In this document: piece after piece, positions 53,601-64,000 of the stretch
How the letters are laid out: every line of letters starts with the position of its first letter
Position numbering within the stretch: the first letter of the stretch is position 1
Assembly (NCBI RefSeq): GCF_037975245.1
Contig: NC_092574.1
Location: 10,937,213-11,001,212, forward strand
Source: Apostichopus japonicus
Taxonomy: Eukaryota > Echinodermata > Holothuroidea > Aspidochirotida > Stichopodidae
Direction: 5' to 3'
Length of the DNA: 64,000 nucleotides
Notes under the pieces: generated by a model
The model's database searches: none
The model's input: the letters and a program-made list of their open reading frames with translations, nothing else
What the model was told of the DNA's origin: nothing
Position numbers and translations under genes: made by a program

Positions 53601-56600
53601 AGATGAAAGAGAACAAGCCAAAATTTACATGCATGATTAGTTGTTGTGACAGGGAAGGGACAAAATGCTCAACTAAATAAAAAATTTTAAATCCAGAAAC
53701 TATTTTTATGCAGGCTTCTAGTTTTGGTTAAAGGTCAGCAATAACACATTAACACAAATCCTTCAAATTTATTAAGATTTAAGAAATAGAAATGCCAATT
53801 TCACTTTGCGAATATTGAGCAAAGTCATTGCTCGGAGGATTGGAGGACAGCGGAGGACCCTTCTTTGGTTTACAGGAAATATATAAAGGAAGCCGGAAAA
53901 TAAATCTCATTTAATTGAGGGTAGACTTTTAGCATTTTAGGAGAAAGTTTTATTCAGAAGACAAATGATCCAGTTGTGATACGTCGCTGAAGATGAATCC
54001 CAAGCAGATGGGGAGGGGGAGGGAGGGGTATGGGGAGGTTGTGGCCAAGAAAAGAAATAAACTTTAAGATGTGAAATGGTGCATGCCAAGGCATATTTGG
54101 GTTATAAATTAGGTCTACAGTTAGATATACTTGCAATTGTGCTAATAAGGTTCTAGTGGGGTTGGATATATGCAGGTCTCTTGTACTTTTTACTTCTTCT
54201 AATGTTCTGGGGTGATAAATCCATTTGGACAAATTTGACTTACCTCATGCATTTTCTTCAGACATTTGAGAACAGCGTCTTGCCAGGGAGGGTAAGACTT
54301 TGCGATGTAGACGATGGCGTGTGTTGGAGGCTTGGTGGGCACTGGGGGTCCCTTCTTGCCCTTCTGTGGTTTCTAAAAGGTACAGGAAGAGATAATTCAT
54401 ACCACACTGAGTCAAAACAAGAAAGTTCAGCCATTGCCTCCTTTGCGTTGTGCAATTTGTTACAATTACATTGCTATTGATACAAAAAGTAGGTCCCCGA
54501 GGTGTACAAAGTGGGACTAACGTCAGAAAGAGATTGTTAGGTCAGGATAAAAAAAAACCATTTATGACATATTTGAATGGATCATTCTAATGTTTGTAAC
54601 ATGAGAGGAAAACATTTGAGAGTCAGCTATACATCTCTTTTTTATGATAATTCTTAAAACTATTCTGTTTGACATATTTCTTATCACAAACCTCTACAAG
54701 AAGAATACCAAAAGCGACGATATGAAAAGAACTGTAAAACACAATAGACAGAGGGTGTGTTGGATACAGCTCACATGTAACAGCCAATGCAGTGATTTGC
54801 TACCTTTCAGTATTACAAGCTGTTTCATGGCTTGTATTGCAGACAACATCCCCAGGTTTGTTTTGTTTTTTACCTTGCTGGCTTCCTTTAGAGCGATGAG
54901 GCGCAGACGCAGATCCCTCGCCGTGTTCATCAGGAATTGAGAAGACCTTAAGAGTACCTCGTCCACCTCACCGGGAACTGGCCACGAAGCTCTCATCAGC
55001 AGAGACTCCTATTGAAAGAAGACATGAAATGTTTAAGTCATCAGCTTACACCTAAAATTTATTAACACCATCATCTTGTGACCCGATGTTCAAGGTAATA
55101 TGACAAAACAACCACAGTATGGGCCTCATCATAACCACAGACTATAAAACCAAGTATATATATATATATATAAAAAAATCCTTGTAAAGTTGGTGGTAAT
55201 GTAGGTGGCATATTCCATTGAGAGAATAACAAAACATCAAATGGCAACAACAGAATTTGGATCAGCGACCTCACCAATCAAAGACTCGTAGACTATCAAC
55301 TGCGTGCGCTATCCCACCTTACTTTCGTGGTGGTTCCTTAACATTTACACTTCATAATGTCTGTTTTGTCCACATGATTGTGATAAGTTTTATTAGATGC
55401 TTTCCTTGCCAAGGAGCTTCTGTGTAAAATCATTTCACAATATGTTTTATATTTTGCCGGTGACTTTTCTGAAAATCACCTGCTTATTACACATGTTGGT
55501 TTCATGCTAACCTTGCCAAGGAGTTTCCAGATGTGTTCCCCTAGATGAGGACAGATAGGTGCCAGTAGGAGCACTTGTCTCTCGATAAACTGAAGGATGA
55601 GATCTCGATGGACGCCCTGCGATGACCATTCACGATATCGGTCCCTGGCAGCCTGTGATCGAAGCAAAATAAAGCTACAACCTTACGGCAATACATACAA
55701 GAGAGACCGACCACTCAAAAAATAGTCAGTATAGCATCGGTAATCGAACACACGACCCGACTTTAAAGCACAAAATCTGAAAAATGTGGTACATGATATG
55801 AAGATGACAATCATATTTAGTCAAAACATCTGTCACTCTGTTGCCGGTGGTTTGACAGTGGACATATCAAATTTACCTGGAATTCAAAGAAACCGGTCTT
55901 CAAAGCCTCCTTGTAAAGCATCAGCGAGTAATTCTTGTCAGTCTCTCTGATCAATGCGTTCATCTGACTTTCAAAGACCCGATCCTGGAAAGAATCTCTC
56001 GGCCCTGTCCTCAGCTTGTACTTGCACTCCAGCATCTCTTGGGTCCACTCCAGGAAATTGTAAAGACGGAGGATCCCTGCATCCGCCATGTCCTCAACGA
56101 AGTTGGCGTCCTCGATGGCTAGATCACCACTATCTGCCAGGGCTAGTCTCATTCCTGAAGGTAAGGATGGATTAAGACGTTAAATTCATCACAATTCAAA
56201 GTCAAAAATGAGTGTTTTTAAGTCCATGCCTTGTTTGGGTAAATTACAGACTGTGATCAGAGTTTACATCTAAGAAGGTAATTTGAGAATATTATAGGTG
56301 CAATGAAAATTAATCCCATTATCATAGGAAAGGAGCAAGAAAACAGTTATAATTATCATAATTAAACTGATAAAAGGTTTGGACTAATTTTTACCATGAT
56401 TTGCAACAACACTAATTTAGTCAAGCTTATTGAGCTAAACTTAATTGGGAATTTATTATTGAAATAACATCAAACTATTTTATCAAAACCCAAGGAGGTA
56501 AATGACGCCAGGTTCCTTTAAATGCATTTGTAATAGATTTTGTGTGCTTCAGATCAAACCAAATGCAAAGGTTACGGACATAGAGGCTAGACATGCATTA

Positions 56601-58965
56601 CAGAAACATGATTACAGATGCACAGTTAAGAGGCTAGACATGGGTCACAGAAACATGAGAAGATACGGGACATAACTCACAAAGAGTTCAACTTTGACCT
56701 GTCTATTCCAAGAAAAACAAAAATGAAAGCCACAGAATATTACATAATTAGAAATAGATAGAAAGACATCCATGTAACTTTAAGTTGTAAATCTTGCAAC
56801 AGATAACTAGATGTCGTTTCCATTTCAATCCTGCGAGAATTTCATATTGAAAAGTGAAAGAGACAACTCCAACTTCCGTGACGCTCACCGTCGGCTGAAA
56901 ACTTCTCCAACGCCTGACAGAGGGTCAAGAAATTTCCGGTGGATTTGCTCATCTTCTCGTTGTTGAGTAGAAGATGGCCGTTGGTCCGGATCTCTTTGGG
57001 CCACCTGCTGGGTTCGTCGGGCCACATGGCGCAGTGGTTGTACAGGTAGTAAGTGAGATGGTTCTGGACGAGGTCCTTTCCCGACACCCTGACATCTACT
57101 CCGTACCAATAGTTGAACTCATTCCTCAATTTATTCAGAGATGCTTTGGGAATCTTAGTTTTAGGGAATGGTTTCTTGGGATAAAAGATGTAGTCCCATA
57201 CTTCAGGTGTCATCTGCTCAGGCCTATGTGGGGAAAAAACTTAGTAAGTTTTCAATTTTTTTTTTTAAATCAGCAATGAAACTAGCTGGACTAGAAAAAT
57301 TTATCTATTCATTCTATTTCGTACATAGTCTTTAGCTTTGCATCGTCAGTGCTTCTTCCTAGTAACTTAATTAATGACCTTACAAGTGGTTGATATGCTG
57401 AAATGGACTTAATGCATTAAATATAGAAATATGCATACAGTTTAAAGCATTAAATGTAAAAACATGCATAAAGCATTTCTGTGAAGGTTTCAAACTTAAA
57501 TAGGGATTGTTTCCATGGACTTATTATTTCCGAGAGGTACCTCATCTTGCAAATATTGTTGTAGTGGCAGCGTGCATTAGCAATGTCATCTCGTCCTGAC
57601 TGAATGTCAATACCAGCCAGGGAAGCTTCGCTTCGCTTTTCAGACCCCAGTTAGAAAAAAGGCTCTTGCAATCACCATAATACTAAAGCTATTGACCACT
57701 TACTTGATCTTAATAGGACTAGGTCCGGAACCATCAAACACCCCTCCCTGTAGTAGATGACATACAGTGTAGTAAGACATATAGATGGTGGAATCAGACA
57801 AGGACTCGATCAGGTACTGTGGATCCCAGGGTAGCTTGGTTCCTGGAATATCAAGAGGATGAGATAAATCACATCTTAGTAGAATCCTCTTCTGAGACGG
57901 ATGAACAAAACTTAAACTATCATACGAAAGGAAATCGCAGATGTATACCGAACGAGAGACCAGCTTACAGTTAACGCTTGCATATGGAAGTAACTGTATT
58001 CCACTTTCTGAGATCTGTTCTTCAATGGTGAGTGGAGTTATTAAAAGTAATTTTCCTGACTCGAGTCAACGACTCTGGTCACTGTACTATCTGTACGGGA
58101 AAACTTTTTATCGTCAGTTTACTTTGGAAATTCAGTGACTTGAGTAAATCCCACACTGGTAGCTAGTCCAATGTTTCAAAACAAGCAGGGTTTCCTCTGG
58201 TACCAAAGGGGTGCAATTAGCTGATATATAACACAATCAAATTAAATGATTATGACAACTTCATCCCTCCTTCCTATTTATACAGTAGACTAGGCCAAAT
58301 TAATATTAGCTATGGAAGGGTGGTATGGACTGGCATGGTGTTGATATTTAGTTTGCAATACAAGAAAAATGGCTTGGCCTGGAGTACAGACTCCATGAAG
58401 GATTGCACATAGCTCTGTAATATACAATGTCTTCATAAGCCAATCCCCAGTTGGAATAAACTACAAGAATTTGATGTAAGTAAAATTACTAAATTGTCCA
58501 GTTTCAATAGATCTAAAAGGCATCCTGTTATCAGCATAAAGGAATCATTACATCTAGCTACTGGAATAACAATCACAGAGTTTGAATCATATATAAAAAA
58601 AGTTTAAACTGATCAACAAGAACATCTCAATAAGCAGATATACTCAGAGAACAGGTGAAATGTGAGTAGTTGGATCTTACCGAGGCCATAGGATCTTGAA
58701 CAAGCATGGTGATGCAGCCAATCTAGCGTAACTTTAAAGTTCGCTCTGGTCTCGTTAGAGTGACTATAGATAAACAACAAATGGGGAGGGATGTTAACTT
58801 ATTGTTGCTGTCTTTCCTCAACAGCAACAAAAATTCAATGAATGAAAGAAGGAAAGAATTCCAATTTGTACCTGATGAGGGAAGGGTGGGTCAGGAGGTG
58901 GATACAGCCCTGAGGACTTTGAGAATATGAAGGGGGCCAGAGAAAATAGAATAATAATAATGATG

Positions 58966-59003
<38 letters not shown>

Positions 59004-59004
59004 C

Positions 59005-59042
<38 letters not shown>

Positions 59043-62000
59043 TATAATAATAATAATAATAATAATAATTATAATAATAATAATAATAATTATAATAACG
59101 ATAATAATAATAAGCAGTTATTTTTATAACACCCAAGCGACCTCAAATGTGGGAGAAACCCGCAAGGGCTTATGGATTACAACTTACATGTCTCAATTCA
59201 ACATTTTAACTCAAATTTGGAAACCTTTCAATTTAGAAAGGCATTTCAGACGGGAAAACCGTAGATTGCTCTTGGATGAAAAACCCACCATTCTATGCTC
59301 TGGATGCGTTTCGAACACCGAACCTTCCTATTGCTAAGCCTCATTGCTTCAAATGCCATCGCTTTTATCCACTCGGCCACAGCACAGATTATATATGGGA
59401 TAAGGAATAGTCTAAATCCATTTTGATAATATACTTAAGGAAAAATGAAATGACCAACAATGGGGACCTGGTGACATGACTGCTCCTGGTGCCTGAGCTT
59501 GCTCTCTACACTGAACTGAAAATAAAATTAAAAAACCCTTGTCCATCGAGTAAGTACTTACGTATTTATGTTTTCTAACGCTTGTTGTGTGATTTTTTTC
59601 CACTTTTCTTCGCCATAATCTAAGAACCATTGGTCACAGAGGGCGACAACACACTCATCACCAGACCGAGACATCACCATTTTCTCTGGCTCAAAGTAAA
59701 CCAGAGCTTCGTTGCTTGCGATCATGTCATTCTGGACTACCTTCTTCACGTCTTGTACTTTCTGGCCAGAGTACTTCCCCACTTTCAAAACCTGAGATAA
59801 AGATGTGATAATTTACCTCAACCAGAGTTGGAAGTTTTCTAACTTCTGGTTTGGATGATGATATCAAAGTACTCTACAAGTGTTCATACATTGGCCAATA
59901 TAAACAAAGATCTATTGTCATACAGAACAATACCCTTCCTCTGTGAGGACAGATATTAGACTTGTTTTGCTTGACTTTTGCTTCATATTTAAACATGTTA
60001 AGATCCCAGCAAACTCAAACTTTGCACAAAGACTTTTGCATCAGTAGACTGAAACCAATACCATAATTTGTTCCCAGAATATGAGTTACTAAATGTCTCC
60101 ACTTTTGGCAGCAATGGAGTGATCTCACCAGAAGAATATGAGCTGCATAAGCCTTCTGATTTGACTCACGAATGGCTTTGAGATTTGAAATAGTCAATAA
60201 CGGTATCCATTACTAAACAAGAAATGATTTGCTTCTGTTATCATATGGCAAACAGTAATAGTCTTATACTTATGCCTCACAAATATTGTTATCTTCGAAC
60301 ATTACTCTTCAACTGAACACATCTTCGTCATGGCAACAGAGCACTTTTATACTCACTCCTTCGTAAAATCCTTTCAGGTAGACCTTGGCTTTTGCTTCGG
60401 CCAGTTGATCTTTGTCGTTTTGACTTTTCACTTTGAATTCATCGCAGGCCTGTATCGCTGACAAGTCTCCGTAATCTGGTACATCGATGATCGGTATTGG
60501 GGCAAACGGTAACACCATCTCGTCCTTCAGACCATACTTTGCTCGGAAATCCTGAAATGTCGAACGGTTTGTAAATATCAAATAGACGGCATCACATAAA
60601 GATATGAACGATCTAAGCTGTCGATACCTCTTCATTTCAAAGAATAATCTAACCACCCTCCTTTATCCTTAAATCCCTCAAAAATATAATAAGAAGATGA
60701 AGAAAATCTCAAATTTATGCCATGACATAAAATATATAAACAGTTTCCTGTCAACAAACCCTAATAGCATGAAATGAAATTACAAGAATATATTATCTTA
60801 TGAAAATAACATCAGAAGTACTTGTATGGAGCAAACTTTGTTAATAATAGTCCCCTTATGGTGGTACAATGTGGCCCCTTCTCTGTCCCCCCCCCCACCC
60901 TCCCAATCATACTTTTTAACCAAACTTCATTTTGGTGTCAATCGACTCACTGGCCAGAAGAAACGATTCAAAGGCAGTTAAAGAGACCAATGTGTTATGA
61001 AACATATCTAATCAATGAAACCAGACAAGGTTCTTTATTTAAAGTGAGCAAGGCCAAACCTTCTTGTTCTGAAGATCTCTAAGTGCAGCATAATCGTCGG
61101 GAGCATCAGAAGGGACACTGGTCACCACTCCTGTTCCTTTGTTCTCCTTGATGGTCAGCATCGGGAGGGTGTAGATCTTGTCGTAGGAGGTCATCGGTGC
61201 TTTCAGAGGAATACCCATTATATCCTGCAGGAACAACACATATCATCAATATAAACCATACATATCAGCAATACAAAACATATCAGCAATATAAACCATA
61301 CATATCAGCAATAAATAAACCATACATATCAGCAATACAAAACATATCAGCAATATAAACCATACATATCAGCAATACAAAACATGCAGCAATATAAACC
61401 ATACATATCAGCAATACAAAACATATCAGCAATACAAAACATATCAGCAATATAAACATACATATCAGCAATACAAAACATGCAGCAATATAAACCATAC
61501 ATATCAGCAATACAAAACATATCAGCAATATAAACAATACATATCAGCAGTACAAACATATCAGCAATATAACCCTGTTACACCACTCCTTCACCATATC
61601 GGGAACAAAACATATCAGCAATATAAACGATACATACCATTGTATGAGGATACTATCATCATAAACATCTCTACAGCATTGGTTAATGATACTGGTTGTG
61701 TTTGCTGCTCCTTTAAAGCTTAAAGTATATCTCTCATACCTGTCCAGTCAAAACTGCAAGCTCCTTCACTTCCCCTTCCTTTGGTAAGATTCCTTGGAAA
61801 GATGCGTTCCTCGCAGATCGACGAGTGCTGATGAATATCTCGCCCTTGGTATTCTCGTAGGCTATGTAAGGAATACTTGGTGCCACCCAGCAGTTGGTTT
61901 GCCCGTACATTGTCTCTGGCCTGAGAGTGGCCGCTATGAGATACACACTTTTGCCTTCAAATTTCCTGAAAGAAAATTTCAATCAGAGAGTTTACACATA

Positions 62001-63508
62001 GAGGATTGGAATGCCTTACCTTGCTAGGCTTAGTAGCCTATATGATTAATGTTGGGCCTAGGCTTTGTTGCACACAGAGTAATGCTTATGTAACAGGAAC
62101 GCCTAAAGTTACATATATATTCAAACTGACTGTACTAGACTTAGTAGCCTTTATGATTCATGTTTGGACTAGCAGCAACTAGTAGCTATGTTGTTTAGCT
62201 CGCACATTATCCTTGTGTGTTTCACCTATGCCTTTACATATTTAGGTAACTACAGGTTTTACAACTAATATCAACTCCATTCTGGACACTGTCTGGATAT
62301 AATTTATAACTCAGTGGTAACAGCATTTTAGAAACAGTTTAGGAAATTAAAAATACTACCACTCTTGACAAAGGTGTGGAGACTGGATGCAGGCAGGAGA
62401 GATTGGGGGGGGGAGGGGGGGTTCGGGCTACAATACAGATAACACTCAACTTCAAACACGGAATAATTTACTGTTTTGCAAATACCTTAGAGGTTAATAT
62501 ACTTTATTTACCACAGTTAGTGGAAAGGATACAACTTTCTGTACAATACGAAATGCAGGTTTTTTGCATTTATGTAGCAAATTTGGCCTATACTGCAACT
62601 GACTTACTTCAGCTTTGGAGGATACGGCGTTAAGACCTTCATCTTTATCAGGGTGTACTCTTGGGGACCGACACCTTCTCCGCTGTATCTGTCGTGATCC
62701 ATGCACGGTTGGCCATCCTTAGGAGAGTATATGGTATGACGCTTCCCAAACTTGATCTTACCCCTCTCCTTCAGGCGATAGAATTGCCATTTCACGAAAG
62801 AATCGTAGTATGGGTTGGCATCGGTTGTGATGAATGACCTTCTCCAATCAACCTGGAGATAAATGATAAATGGTTACATATCACCGGTGGAAGCCTTGAC
62901 GCAAGTTCTCAATCAAGGGTGATGTTTTACGAGAGATTCGTGTTGGGCTGATCTGAGATAATTAGTGTCTGTGCGTGAGGGCAATTAACATCAAGGTGTC
63001 GGGATTGAACACTTCAATTAATCGCACGCCTTCAAATTCTATTGCACAAGGAAAGAAAGTCTGGCAAGAACGACATTCAAACCAGTGAAATCAAGCACAC
63101 AGAAATAACATCAGAAGCTGAAAGTGTGATTGATTACTGCAGATGCAAACATGAAACGAACATCAAATATTTCAAAACTTTGGAAAACTTGATGAACAGA
63201 ATGGCTATAATGAAGTTCCCATCCTCCACCTTCCCAAATAAAAAAAGGAACAGCAACAAAGTGTTACCCTCTTCAGATCTGTAATAACTTAAATGTTTGC
63301 CTCCCCCCCCTCCCCCCCAAAAATGGCTTCAATTCATACTATTTACCTTCAAACCCATTTTCTGCAAGTCTTCTTTAGCTCGAGGCGGGAAGTACTGGAG
63401 CCAATATTCCGCATCTGCAAACTTTGGTATTTCTTCTATGGGAATGCCAAGTGATAACATAATCTGCCACTGGTATTTACCTGCACCGGTCTTGGCAATT
63501 TGTTTGCT
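50479..63508 (-). CDS. LARS1: Leucyl-tRNA synthetase, cytosolic (3' 18 coding exons; 5' end outside the window)
   Basis: This class I enzyme charges tRNA-Leu with leucine. Exons in transcript order: 63347-63508, 62608-62852, 61740-61965, 61060-61224, 60357-60551, 59562-59791, 58681-58763, 57704-57842, 56889-57223, 55877-56154, 55512-55652, 54874-55008, 54244-54372, 53480-53590, 52684-52788, 52033-52128, 51425-51557 and 50479-50684. They total 3,114 nt with all junctions GT-AG and in phase, giving 1,037 residues and a stop. Human LARS1 is about 1,176 residues, so the first 140-150, with the HIGH motif, lie beyond the right edge. The visible part starts [14 protein letters not shown] and holds the CP1 editing domain, the catalytic half with KMSKS at about fragment residue 572, the anticodon-binding helices ([17 protein letters not shown]) and the eukaryote-type C-terminal extension ([12 protein letters not shown], ending GDTLAYIVR). 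No frameshift or missing key residue was found. Introns carry a SINE, a LINE tail and several minisatellites. Confidence 0.97.
51625..51910 (-). repeat. 47-bp minisatellite, six copies, in a LARS1 intron
   Basis: Unit starts at 51673, 51720, 51767, 51814 and 51861 are exactly 47 bases apart, with a more diverged copy before them. Each unit holds GAAGTTTACAAGTGTTACAA and then TTAGGGTTAG. The array lies about 70 bases upstream (in transcript sense) of the exon 51425-51557. Confidence 0.93.
52121..52560 (-). repeat. Diverged tandem array seeded by the acceptor of a LARS1 exon
   Basis: The 26-base block CCTTCAAGCTGGTATGAATA... at 52121, which is the exon start plus its acceptor, is repeated exactly 42 bases on at 52163. 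Weaker copies continue to about 52560, with CACCTTCAAGCTGCTATGAA near 52370. The nearer two copies are almost identical. Confidence 0.8.
52975..53334 (+). mobile_element. 3' end of a non-LTR retrotransposon (L2/CR1-like), in a LARS1 intron
   Basis: A frame on the plus strand reads [20 protein letters not shown], then [11 protein letters not shown]. This is the characteristic C-terminus of LINE reverse-transcriptase proteins (WNxLPxSI...SLxSFKxxLK). It is followed by a 3' region with GAGCGTCTCTTTGACGGATA and a TTA-repeat tail at about 53318-53334. Upstream sequence is decayed, with stops, so this is a 5'-truncated dead copy antisense to LARS1. Confidence 0.85.
55155..55330 (-). mobile_element. 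Possible tRNA-derived SINE fragment, in a LARS1 intron
   Basis: On the minus strand TGGGATAGCGCACGCAGTTG resembles a tRNA A box, and GGTCGCTGATCC lies about 45 bases later where a B box would be. The far end is AT-rich with a (TA)n run at 55155-55172. The match is weak and the family is unknown. Confidence 0.35.
56889..57223 (-). CDS. LARS1: LARS1 exon carrying the KMSKS catalytic loop
   Basis: Codes from [12 protein letters not shown] to the first base of the next codon. KMSKS is at 56941-56955 in the context [15 protein letters not shown]. This lysine-rich loop stabilises the aminoacylation transition state with ATP in class I synthetases. Also visible is SGKDLV...[10 protein letters not shown], the conserved stretch before it. 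The donor is G|GTGAGC. Confidence 0.95.
58681..58763 (-). CDS. LARS1: LARS1 short exon just after the editing domain
   Basis: An 83-nt exon coding [20 protein letters not shown] then CSRSYGLG, which returns the chain from the editing insertion to the Rossmann core. It joins in phase to 57704-57842 ([20 protein letters not shown]), the exon carrying the conserved SLSDSTIY motif. Confidence 0.93.
58953..59113. repeat. (TTA)n microsatellite, tail of the adjacent SINE
   Basis: About 160 bases of AAT on the plus strand (TTA on the minus) with a few substitutions. It abuts the 3' end of the tRNA-derived SINE on the minus strand and is best read as its expanded tail. Long Ile, Asn or Tyr runs in the frames here are artefacts. 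Confidence 0.95.
59114..59390 (-). mobile_element. tRNA-derived SINE with (TTA)n tail, in a LARS1 intron
   Basis: On the minus strand the head at 59390 has the polymerase III A box TGGCCGAGTGGATAA (59365-59379), as in tRNA-Ser/Leu types, and a B box GTTCGAAAC at 59308-59316 about 60 bases downstream. A roughly 190-base tRNA-unrelated body follows, and then the TTA repeat. The tRNA part no longer folds into a full cloverleaf, so it is a SINE and not a tRNA gene. Confidence 0.85.
60357..61965 (-). CDS. LARS1: LARS1 exons of the CP1 editing domain
   Basis: Exons 61740-61965, 61060-61224 and 60357-60551. The first carries [15 protein letters not shown], the Thr-rich editing motif. The second carries [20 protein letters not shown], with the Asp residues that in this family position the misacylated tRNA for hydrolysis. 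The third carries [14 protein letters not shown] and [16 protein letters not shown]. All expected editing-site residues that I know are present, so the enzyme should proofread. Confidence 0.93.
61247..61630 (-). repeat. Minisatellite of TTGCTGATATG units next to a LARS1 acceptor
   Basis: About twenty units of ATATCAGCAATATAAACC or ATATCAGCAATACAAAAC, in periods of about 15-25 bases, fill most of the intron between 61224 and 61740. The first unit begins about 20 bases from the acceptor of exon 61060-61224. On the minus strand each unit reads TTGCTGATATG. Confidence 0.93.
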
Positions 63509-64000
63509 CTGCAAAAGGAAGGTGGATAGATAAACATGCTTGAAGTGACGAGAAACTGAAGAAACTTACGGCGTAGTTTAGAACAGCGGTCCGCAAACTG
63601 TTAGGATTAAAACCCAGGATCTTCCAAGAGGAACGAGCCACGGGCCAACACATCCCCACCACTCTGGATGTATGCTCGGAATGCATGAAAAGCTAGCTTT
63701 GATATGAATTGGATGTGAAAAACATGACTGCAAACTGCAGCCTCCACAAGATGCCCATCACGCCTCTCATAAATATTTATATATTATGAATTATTTACAA
63801 ATATTAATATATTATAAATATGATGGATATGCTTTAGACCTCCTATCATGAAGTCTCCTCATCTGTCACTACATCGTCTAATATAACTAACTTTCCAATA
63901 ATTTATAAAATACATCATTTATGGCCATAAAAATACAGAAAATGACCAGTAACTATTTCATCAAAACTCTTCAAATACATACTTTGGAATAGAGACTTTT
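63509..64000 (-). other. LARS1 intron sequence, nothing recognised
   Basis: No further LARS1 exon is visible to the right edge. Sequence matching the N-terminal catalytic region, with the PYPYMNG or HLGH motifs, is absent. A GC-balanced patch at about 63570-63660 is probably an old repeat fragment. Confidence 0.5.

Noticed and set aside
58818..59337. Open frames rich in Ile, Tyr or Asn near LARS1
   Set aside because: Produced by the TTA microsatellite tail of the SINE.
59295..59390. tRNA-Ser gene on the minus strand
   Set aside because: A and B boxes are present, but the acceptor and anticodon stems do not pair and a SINE body with TTA tail follows.
61283..61559. Open frames of 70-84 codons with repeated [13 protein letters not shown]
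   Set aside because: Translation of the intronic minisatellite; not a protein.

Overview
This is animal nuclear DNA. It is AT-rich, its genes are split by GT-AG introns, and it carries many microsatellites, minisatellites and decayed transposons. The proteins are standard metazoan ones. The frequent word TAGGCCTA and the marine-type transposon ends make an echinoderm my best guess, at moderate confidence, because nothing in the window settles the lineage.

Layout: positions 1-29,300 contain no gene I can support. They hold an unusual number of G and C homopolymer runs, purine-rich G-quadruplex-type tracts, a perfect 35-bp hairpin, a long (AT)n run, nested terminal-inverted-repeat transposons at 22.9-24.2 kb, a diverged ~22-bp repeat, a possible piggyBac-like element and a hAT/P-type MITE with a perfect 8-bp target duplication. 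The gene-bearing half follows: a single-exon ZIP zinc transporter (+, 29.6-30.7 kb); VMA21, the V-ATPase assembly factor (-, three exons, 32.7-34.8 kb), convergent with ZIP; a myosin essential light chain (+, six exons including a 22-nt microexon, 37.2-42.0 kb), divergent from VMA21; a candidate three-exon gene for an unrecognised 74-residue protein (+, 45.9-47.2 kb); and cytosolic leucyl-tRNA synthetase (-, 18 coding exons, 50.5-63.5 kb). The synthetase runs off the right edge, so its first ~140-150 codons, with the HIGH motif, are outside the window.

The genes are unrelated housekeeping genes (zinc uptake, V-ATPase assembly, actomyosin, translation) and do not form a pathway. I found every splice junction by hand from motif-level recall of the families, and reading phase was checked across each junction.

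The most interesting structure is in the introns. Several minisatellites sit directly upstream of 3' splice sites. In VMA21 and LARS1 the repeat unit contains the acceptor itself, giving arrays of near-identical candidate 3' splice sites. In LARS1 one upstream copy would add 14 residues in frame. Other points are a 74-aa orphan gene candidate, a hairpin family shared between 2.0 and 36.2 kb, and a tRNA-derived SINE whose tail forms the long (TTA)n microsatellite in a LARS1 intron.
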